Positions 57,492 through 64,000 of a stretch of 64,000 nucleotides of DNA are shown piece by piece; the stretch's first letter is position 1, and every line of letters begins with the position of its first letter. This DNA comes from Branchiostoma floridae (taxonomy: Eukaryota > Chordata > Leptocardii > Amphioxiformes > Branchiostomatidae): NCBI RefSeq assembly GCF_000003815.2, contig NC_049983.1, positions 24,717,734 to 24,781,733 on the forward strand. The letters run 5' to 3'. A model generated the notes under the pieces. That model made no database searches, was not told where the DNA came from, and saw only the letters and a program-made list of their open reading frames with translations. The position numbers and the translations under genes are program-made.

Positions 57492-58085
57492 CAGGGGTGC
57501 CTAAGCATTTGCACGAACCCTATGAAATTCGTACGAATATTATGTGACACACGAATCACTATGCGAAAACGCACGAATATTATGAAACTCGCACGAATCA
57601 CTATGCAAAAACGCAAGAATATTATGAAATTCGCACGAATCACTATGTGATTAAAATTGCGCAACCACTGTCGGGGTCACGTGGCAGACGGAGCGGGATT
57701 TTCAAGATGGCGGCTTCGATCGGCGGCGACGGAAAATACGATGTAACACGCCGAAATGAAGCAAAACAGTAGCTCACAGGCTATCAAATACGTCTTTGCG
57801 ACGGTAAATGTCCATTCCGTGCCTTGAAATATAAATATCACGGGTAGAAACGCTCAAAATCATGCCTCCTCCCGGCCGCCGTTTTTGCATAAGGATCGTG
57901 CAAATCTCATAAGGTTCGTGTGAATCACATAGTGATTCGTGCGAATTTCATAATATTCGTGCGATTTTGCATAGTGATTCGTGCGAATTTCATAATATTC
58001 GTGCGTTTTCGCATAGTGATTCGTGTGTATCACATAATATTCGTACGAATTTCATAGGGTTCGTGCAAATGCTTAGGCACCCCTG
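57492..58085. mobile_element. hAT-like MITE with long terminal inverted repeats, intron of unit F
   Basis: Ends are CAGGGGTGCCTAAGCATTTG and CAAATGCTTAGGCACCCCTG, extending inward for about 170 bp through repeated (T/C)GCACGAAT...ATTATGAAA units. The centre (57660-57890) is GC- and CpG-rich and unlike the arms; it contains CAAGATGGCGGC and a short frame. No transposase. Confidence 0.8.
57707..57772 (+). other. Short ORF at a YY1-like site inside the MITE
   Basis: CAAGATGGCGGCTTCG matches the YY1-type initiator in which the ATG of a coding exon is embedded. The frame MAASIGGDGKYDVTRRNEAK plus one more residue then stops at TAG. The composition differs sharply from the AT-rich arms. It may be a captured host first exon or the transposon's own promoter; neither is shown. 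Confidence 0.35.
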
Positions 58086-58461
58086 AAGGAAGTACTTGTT
58101 CATGTTCTTAGTTCACACCACGCCAGTAAAATGCTGAACACTAAGTACTATCTTCGCGACCCGACTTCTGCTTGGAGAATAGTTATAAAAGCCTCTTCGC
58201 GGTGTCCCCCCTCCCTTTGTCCTGAATAAAAAAGGTTTTGAATGAGATTGACGTATGAGAAAATAACTGCTTGCAAGCATAACAACAAGATAAAAAAGAA
58301 GTGTGAGTTTTGATGCTAGACGTTACCCTGTTCCAATAGTTACAAAACAATACAAAACAAAGGATTGGTGCACCTCTCCAATTCTTACTGATTTCTCTGC
58401 AAACTGTTTTGATAGAGGCTAGATTTTTCATGTCATGGGGGCTCTTCGAGAGCACCCCGGC

Positions 58462-58646
58462 AATAGTTAGTGAACCGTCCCGTGGTTTTCACACGCCCCT
58501 GTCTGGCCGCACGGCGGGATGGAATCCAGATGTGGAAAACAAGGCAGGAAGTCGGAGCGCACGCAGGGGTTTACAGTATACATAGGGGCAGTAAGAACAG
58601 ATCAACTAGGTCCCTGTCAATACAAGAATCAGTGGCCCTTGATAGC
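58462..58646 (-). repeat. Conserved intron module, unit F
   Basis: From GTTAGTGAACCGTCCCGTGG to GGCCCTTGATAGC. It lacks about 14 bp of the TTCTGGTGCCGGGG segment. Confidence 0.8.
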
Positions 58647-59076
58647 AATGGGCTTCATATACGACACATTGGGATTTAACACGGCGTTGTGATAAAATAG
58701 CCAAGTTTTGAATAGAACACTCAGCATGATCTACCAACCCCCTGCCGACCCTCACGATCTGTTTACGTTTTCTATTCCTCCGTCGTCAGCTTCTAACCTT
58801 CATAATTTTGAGAACTTTAGACATACAAAAAACAAAGACATACAACAGTACGTTCAACAGACAATAGACATACATCCAGCATCTGATATGATTTTCTTAT
58901 CCTAACAACGCCACTTCACTAAAAAAAAGTTTGGCCTGAATGCAATGACCAGACTACAATTTCTAGGCTAAATATCACGGCCAAGCAAACGAAAAGGCAC
59001 GCCGACATACAATCACTGTTTTGTCAACTCAACAAACACTCGAACACCGATGCGCATGCATGCCAACTTTTCTTAC

Positions 59077-59229
59077 CTGGAACTTAGTGGATGCACCGTC
59101 ACAGATTGAATCACTGCAAAATGACGGCGGAACTCCTTTGGCTCAAGACCACAAAAAGACTCGAGGATCGATGTACGAAACAAAACGTATCCCTGCAGAC
59201 AGGAAGTCGCAATGCGGTGACCCGGATGT
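59077..59229 (-). promoter_or_regulatory. First exon and ETS-like promoter core, unit F
   Basis: Donor TTCCAG|GTAAGAAAAG at 59077; GGAAGT and CGGATGT at 59200-59229. The second core is GGAT, still within ETS tolerance. The separating CGCAATGCGGTGACC is kept. Confidence 0.65.
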
Positions 59230-59627
59230 AAATCTAAGATAGAGGTCAACTTCCGTAACCTGATTACCCTCCGATGAACATTGACTGATTCGATAACACG
59301 TATCTCCAGGAGTCCAGCTGCAATGAAGGCAGCACATGTTGTACATGTATTTATATCTCAGCCCATCCATGCCATATAGACACAAAGACACAACATTTCA
59401 AAATACTTTGATATTAAAAAAGTGAAAGCAAAGTGAAAGCGTATGTGTATTCCTATCCGTAAACCCTTACCGACCAAAGACGTTACGGTATTTTACGTCA
59501 AATACGTCACCATGATTTAAGATTCAAAATGGTGTGTGGGTTACTATCTATAAACCCTTACCGACCAAACGACTGTATATCTGATAATGTTTTGTTATTA
59601 TTTTGTATGTAGCCCCTTAGTACTATT

Positions 59628-59700
59628 GTCTGTATAGCTATTAGTTGTTATTGGTTGCCATACATTGTACCCTGTGCGATTGTTGAGCAATAAACTCATT
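59628..59700 (+). repeat. Dispersed retroelement tail (family Y), plus orientation
   Basis: TTAGTTGTTATTGGTTGCCA, TACATTGTACCCTGTGCGAT, then TTGAGCAATAAACTC. Inverse of the copies at 4475-4570 and 60309-60352. Confidence 0.55.
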
Positions 59701-60008
59701 CATATATAAGGCCCTTGTACCGACCAATGGTGCAAACAAATCACAAAGTTCACAGGCCTAATCTTCAAGTAGATCTATTGGGAGCAAGTTAGTACAAACT
59801 CTCCTGGGATACTGTTTACCCCCGTACATCTGCTTGGAGATTCCACAAGCAATCCATCTTCGACTTAGATCCTGGGGAAAGCAAATGCTAGTATCTTCAA
59901 TTCTAAACTATAGTTTCATTCTTTGTTATAAGCGCAGTATCCTGAGCTTAACTTTGATTATATGATAATATAAAAACCATAATAATATGGAACATATGTG
60001 ATTCACAC

Positions 60009-60074
60009 TGACGTCACAATTATGAAGTCTCGCGAGAATCCATTTCTCGCGAGACTTCTACACCAGTGACGTCA
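60009..60074. promoter_or_regulatory. Two TCTCGCGAGA motifs flanked by two CRE palindromes
   Basis: TGACGTCA at 60009-60016, TCTCGCGAGA at 60028-60037 and 60045-60054, TGACGTCA at 60067-60074, arranged almost symmetrically. TCTCGCGAGA is the strong CpG-promoter element bound by BANP in vertebrates, and TGACGTCA the CREB/ATF site. It lies in a ~550-bp segment absent from the matching part of unit E. Confidence 0.6.
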
Positions 60075-60308
60075 TTACATATCTTCATCTCTCCATTCGC
60101 AGCGAACCCAGCTAGGAGAGCGGACGTGTACTAGTTTTTCTCTGCCCTCACTTCATGATGCATGGCGTGCTTGAACGACTGAGAACTTGGTAGAAAGGGG
60201 CCAAGGGAGAAGCAGTAGTTGCAAGTGATTCTAGATACATGTACTTGTACTTACACGAGGGGGCTTCTTCTAAAGTATAGCTGTATAGCCTTCATGGGAA
60301 GTTGATAA

Positions 60309-60352
60309 TAGAACTTTATTGCTCGACATTTGTACATGGTAATATAACAAGT
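60309..60352 (-). repeat. Dispersed retroelement tail (family Y)
   Basis: GAACTTTATTGCTCGACATT then TGTACATGGTA, inverse of the end of 59628-59700. Confidence 0.5.
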
Positions 60353-61589
60353 GTTTTCGATTTTGGCCCTCCCCCTCCGTAAGATTGGGGGGGGGGGTGA
60401 ATTGACGTTTCCGTTTGGTTCTTACAACACGACCACCCACCCGCCCACCCACTCAAGCTCTGTTCTCTGTCGGCTTCTCGCTTTTTATTGGACCTCGGTC
60501 ATTTGTGCCCATTCCTTAACCTTCATCGAGGTCCATCAGTGTAAACATATTAGGCATGTGTGTTGCGACTAAGGGACATATGCTAATAAGCTCTCTTGTA
60601 TTCCTGTTTTGAAGCAGTTGCCTGATCGGAACACAAAGGCTGCCAATTTCCATTGGCCTTTTGGGCTTATTGGCCATGTCGTTTCAACCACTTGGTTGAT
60701 CAGTAAAACTTGCCTTTACTAAAAGAACAACAGAAACAAGTACGGTAATTGTCGGATAACCAAATAATGTAATAGAAATTCAAAATAAAACAAGTTCTGT
60801 ACAATGTAACAAAACTAATGGCACCTTAATATAGTAAAAAGATGCTATCGACTACTGTTTGTTAGTAAACTCCTCAGTAAATAAAAATTTGTCGCTATCA
60901 TTTCTCAAACAATGACATTGTCAACTCAACAAAACAATCTATAAAAGGTACGGAATCAACATTCTAGAAACTTATTCTTGAAACTACAGTCTTGCTTGAC
61001 CGCTCATCTTTCAGCCGCGATTTTAGATTAGTAAAAGTCTAAGCAACATTATCAAAACAACAAAGCAGGGTTAACCCAAAAAAATACAATAGAAATGTTA
61101 AACAAGAGAACAGGTGCTGTACAACATATCAAAACTAATGGCAGACAAACCAAGAAAACTTGCTGTCTGTTAGTGAACTCTTCAGAAACATATTACGTTA
61201 GGTTATTATTTCTAACAAAAATATTTTGCAAACCAACCAAACTAATACATAAAACTACAGTAAGGGATCAACAAACAGAAATCCTTGTATGTGTTCAACA
61301 TTCTCGTTGGATCTCTCGTCTTTCGGTTGAAGAATAAAGATACAAGGCTACGTTCATTTTATGAAGCATCATACTAGTACTAAGCTATCATTCTGCAAAA
61401 AAATAGGGGAACAGTGACGGCAACTCACACAGCTGAAGAGAGGGGCGCTGTACCACAACAAAAGCAAAAAGAATGAAATGAATAAAATCTACAAACTTGA
61501 TGGTCTTTTGGTTAACTGTCTACACCTGCTTGCACTAATTCTATCACCCTTACACCAACACAGTTCCCACAATGTGCGTCAGATGCTGT

Positions 61590-61696
61590 CCGAGTGTCAT
61601 CCTAGCTAGTTAACAGGGTTCCGATACCCTCCCTCGCCAACATAGGTGAGGGTAGGGGAGCTCCGCTTAACTAACAAGAATGACACTTGGGCACTA
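61590..61696. repeat. Small palindromic element
   Basis: CGAGTGTCATCCTAGCTAGT and ACTAACAAGAATGACACTTG are imperfectly inverted around an inner TACCCTCCCTCGCC / GGTGAGGGTAGGGGAG hairpin. It lies downstream of unit G. Confidence 0.6.
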
Positions 61697-61822
61697 TCAT
61701 ACAAGAAGGTTATAAAATAACTTGTGCCAAACAACATGCCAATCCAGATCTCATATATATTGTGCATCAAATGTGCCTCACATGCTCTTCAAACAAAGCT
61801 GCTAAATAACCGTCCAACGTCC

Positions 61823-62566
61823 TCACTCCTGGTGGGTTTCTATCCTGTGGGTTTTCATGTGCCTTTTCAGATTGCTCAGCCGACTGAACTGCCTGCTGCA
61901 TTCCTCGCACTTGTAAGGTTTCTCACCTGTATGAGTCCGCTTGTGCTCCTTCAGACTACCCATCACACTAAACTGCCTGCTGCATTCCTCACACCTGTAA
62001 GGTTTCTCACCTGAGTGAGTCTGCATGTGAGTCTTCAGATCATCCAGCCGACTGAACTGCCTGCTACATTCCTCACACCTGTAGGGTTTCTCACCTGTGT
62101 GAGTCCGCATGTGTCTCTTCAGATTAGCCAGCGTACTGAACTGCATGCCGCACTCGTCACATTTGTAGGGTTTTTCACCTGTGTGAGTCCGCATGTGCAC
62201 CTTTAGATTACCCTGCTCACTGAACTGCCTGCTACACCCCTCACACCTATAGGGTTTCTCACCTGTGTGAGTTCGCATGTGAGTTTTCAGATTGCCAAGC
62301 ACACTGAATTGCCTGCTGCACTTCTCACACTTGTAAGGTTTCTCCCCAGTGTGAGTCCGCGTATGTTCTTTCAGATGACACAGCTGACTGAATTGCCTGT
62401 TGCACTCCTCACACCTGTACTCCCTCACACCTTTGCCTCGCCCGTTGGACTCTTCCCCGAACTCCTCACGTCTCTCTCCTTGCCAGGTGAGAACACTGTT
62501 GGCAGAACCCCCTGCTGCTCCTCTCCTGACGTCATCCACACCTTGTATGATCTCTGTTGTCTCCAT
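61823..62566 (-). CDS. Zinc-finger unit G: C2H2 protein, 7 fingers
   Basis: 247 residues. The N-terminus has diverged to [20 protein letters not shown] but keeps [20 protein letters not shown]. Seven fingers with contact residues (-1,3,6) QHE, VNT, ENV, TNR, RDT, VSE, RNR; one SGEKP linker. All zinc ligands are present. It ends RIETHQE. Exon 2 acceptor at 62589, first-exon donor at 63659. The intron is the shortest visible (about 1.1 kb) because the second half of the conserved module is deleted, although a 153-bp palindrome has been added at 62846-62998. Confidence 0.93.
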   Translation of the reverse strand: METTEIIQGVDDVRRGAAGGSANSVLTWQGERREEFGEESNGRGKGVREYRCEECNRQFSQLCHLKEHTRTHTGEKPYKCEKCSRQFSVLGNLKTHMRTHTGEKPYRCEGCSRQFSEQGNLKVHMRTHTGEKPYKCDECGMQFSTLANLKRHMRTHTGEKPYRCEECSRQFSRLDDLKTHMQTHSGEKPYRCEECSRQFSVMGSLKEHKRTHTGEKPYKCEECSRQFSRLSNLKRHMKTHRIETHQE

Positions 62567-62845
62567 CTCAAAATATCTGGATCAACGTCTGTAAAAACGA
62601 GACAATTCAAACAAATTTTAAATCTGGAAAAAAATACGTGTAGTAAAGTATTGACAGAGCAACATGTCAACATGCACCGATAATTTTTCATTTTCATTGA
62701 AACAATTCACAACCACTGAGAAACCACACAAAAAATGGGAGATATAGTGCCCCGTCTTTTACTTCCATCCTCCCCCAAACAAATTTCCAGCCACTGCCTC
62801 TAGAAGAAGACGCCAGATTGTGCCCTGGCGAGAGCAGTTCACACC

Positions 62846-62998
62846 TACTCTCCAAGCAGAAGTTGAGTCGCATAGATATAACGTCCTTGCATTGATATAC
62901 AAAATGTAGTAGTAGTCGGAAAAATTACACCGGCACTCCCGGTGTAATTTTTCCAACTACTACTATATCTACGCGACTCAACCTCTGCTTGGAGAGTA
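62846..62998. mobile_element. Palindromic MITE with 9-bp target duplication, intron of unit G
   Basis: TACTCTCCAAGCAGAAGTTG and CAACCTCTGCTTGGAGAGTA are inverted termini; the centre is CGGAAAAATTACACCGG / CCGGTGTAATTTTTCC. GTTCACACC flanks both sides (62837-62845, 62999-63007). The unit A intron has the single uninterrupted GCGAGAGCAGTTTACACCAT around 36544. A 9-bp duplication suits Mutator-like elements. Confidence 0.85.
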
Positions 62999-63398
62999 GT
63001 TCACACCATGGCACCGGAGTTGGTGAAATCGTATTTTCCTAGCAGATGGGAAGCGAGCACAGTATCTCCTGGCTAAATAAAACAAATAAAGATAAAATGA
63101 AATAAAGTGAAATGAGCCAGTACAAATCCCGACCATTACTATCTGCGCGACACAACTTCTGCTTGGAAAATAAGCTCTGCTTGGACATACCAAGGACGTT
63201 CTTGGACATACGCGACATCTATTGTTCACAAGCCAAACAACAAGACTACAAAGGAGTGTGAGTTTGCGCGTTAGACGCCACCCTATCCACGTACTTACAA
63301 TGCAAGACAAAGGACTGATGCTTGCTGATTTCTATGCAGAATGTTTTGATAGAGGCTAGATTTTTTCATGTCATGGGGGCTCTTCGAGAACAACACTG

Positions 63399-63487
63399 CA
63401 AAGGTTAGTAAACCGTCCCTATCACGGTTACTGTTAGTGAACCGTCCCGTGGTTTTCACACGCCCCTGTCTGGCGGCACGGCGGGAT
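63399..63487 (-). repeat. Conserved intron module, unit G (truncated)
   Basis: Doubled start as in B and E (AGTAAACCGTCCC, then AGTGAACCGTCCCGTGGTTT), but the module stops at GGCACGGCGGGAT and jumps to the TTATCCTAACTACGATACGC segment. The GGAATCCAGATG...CTTGATAAC half is missing. Confidence 0.75.
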
Positions 63488-63658
63488 TTTTCGTTATCCT
63501 AACTACGATACGCCGCAATACTGAAATAAACAGTTTGGCCTGAATGCATGGGCCAGACTACAATGTGATGAAAATCACAGCCAAACGAAAAATTCACGCC
63601 GACACACATTTTTCATTGTTCTGTCGAACACGACAAAACCCTCTTACACTTTTCTTAC

Positions 63659-63785
63659 CTGAAAGCACTGCACAATGGCTGCGGAACTGCTTTTCTAGAG
63701 ACGAAAAAACGACTCAAGATCTCAGGAAGACTCGAGGAGATACTAAACAAGCAGACAGGAAGTCTTAATGTGGTGACCCGGAAAT
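63659..63785 (-). promoter_or_regulatory. First exon and ETS-like promoter core, unit G
   Basis: Donor TTTCAG|GTAAGAAAAG at 63659; GGAAGT and CGGAAA at 63756-63785. The first exon is about 35 bp shorter than in the other units. Confidence 0.6.
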
Positions 63786-64000
63786 ACTTCACGGACAAAG
63801 GTCAAATTTGATTGCCTGATTACCTAACAAATGTACATGAGCCTCCAACGAGCTGTGGTTGTTTCGGTAATACTTGTCTTGAACAGTCCAGCTTCATTGC
63901 AGACAACCCATATTTACATGTCATTATGCACCTACTTCAGCCGACATATGTCACACACGCACAGCGTAAAATACTAGGTTTTAGATTTGAGCTGTCGGAA

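Larger units (their letters stand above)
33160..64000 (-). repeat. Tandem array of zinc-finger gene units (A-G)
   Basis: Seven paralogous units, all on the minus strand, with initiation codons at 36276, 39766, 44261, 47728, 52417, 57367 and 62566. Non-coding DNA is duplicated along with the genes: for example GTGCTGTACAA with TTGCTATCAACTGCTGCCTG downstream of the coding exons, and TGGCTTATTGGTCGTGTCGT-like segments at 34318, 55462 and 60661. The right edge resembles the left: TTTTAGATTTGAGCTGTCGG at the window end and TTTTAGATTTGAACTGTCTG at 33195. The array may therefore continue past 64000. Confidence 0.85.

Overview
The window looks like animal genomic DNA, most likely from a lancelet (amphioxus, Branchiostoma). 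Three things suggest this. There is a tandem array of nearly intronless C2H2 zinc-finger genes sharing one N-terminus ([20 protein letters not shown]). There is a seven-transmembrane receptor joined to somatomedin-B exons, an architecture reported as expanded in amphioxus. The intergenic DNA is crowded with MITEs, palindromic foldback elements and LINE or SINE debris. The two N runs (6657-6756 and 54718-54854) each sit in the centre of a large inverted repeat, as expected where a shotgun assembly cannot cross a hairpin. The species call is inference.

Layout. 1-13.8 kb: no confident gene; many small inverted-repeat elements, including a 1.6-kb palindrome with TTAA-type ends (5817-7427). 13.8-15.6 kb (minus): the first two coding exons of a Cys-loop ligand-gated ion channel subunit, a signal-peptide exon and an exon with the GYDxRLRP motif; the rest is not visible. 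15.6-23.1 kb: GC-rich upstream DNA, tRNA-type SINE pieces, a reverse-transcriptase C-terminal remnant, MITEs and a decayed hammerhead-like motif. 23.1-26.2 kb (minus): a somatomedin-B/7TM receptor on three recognised exons. 26.4 kb: a tRNA-Leu(CAG)-like pseudogene. 28.9-31.2 kb (minus): a two-exon gene for a secreted, highly repetitive Gly/Trp/Pro protein of about 637 residues that I cannot assign to a family.

33.2 kb to the end: seven tandem zinc-finger units (A-G), all on the minus strand and 3.5-5.2 kb apart. Each has a short non-coding first exon with a conserved twin ETS-like promoter core, an intron of about 0.9-1.7 kb carrying a conserved ~200-bp module, and a second exon holding the whole coding region (7-14 fingers). 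Unit A has lost its N-terminal frame through a 13-nt deletion. Because the units are paralogous, they serve as empty-site controls for one another: several mobile-element insertions (LINE pieces in D, hAT-like MITEs in D and F, palindromes in E and G) can be bounded by comparison with an uninterrupted paralog.

Function. The zinc-finger proteins should be nuclear DNA-binding factors with divergent contact residues and apparently shared transcriptional control. The receptor, the channel subunit and the repeat protein are unrelated membrane or secreted products. I found no prokaryotic feature, CRISPR array, rRNA or intact tRNA.
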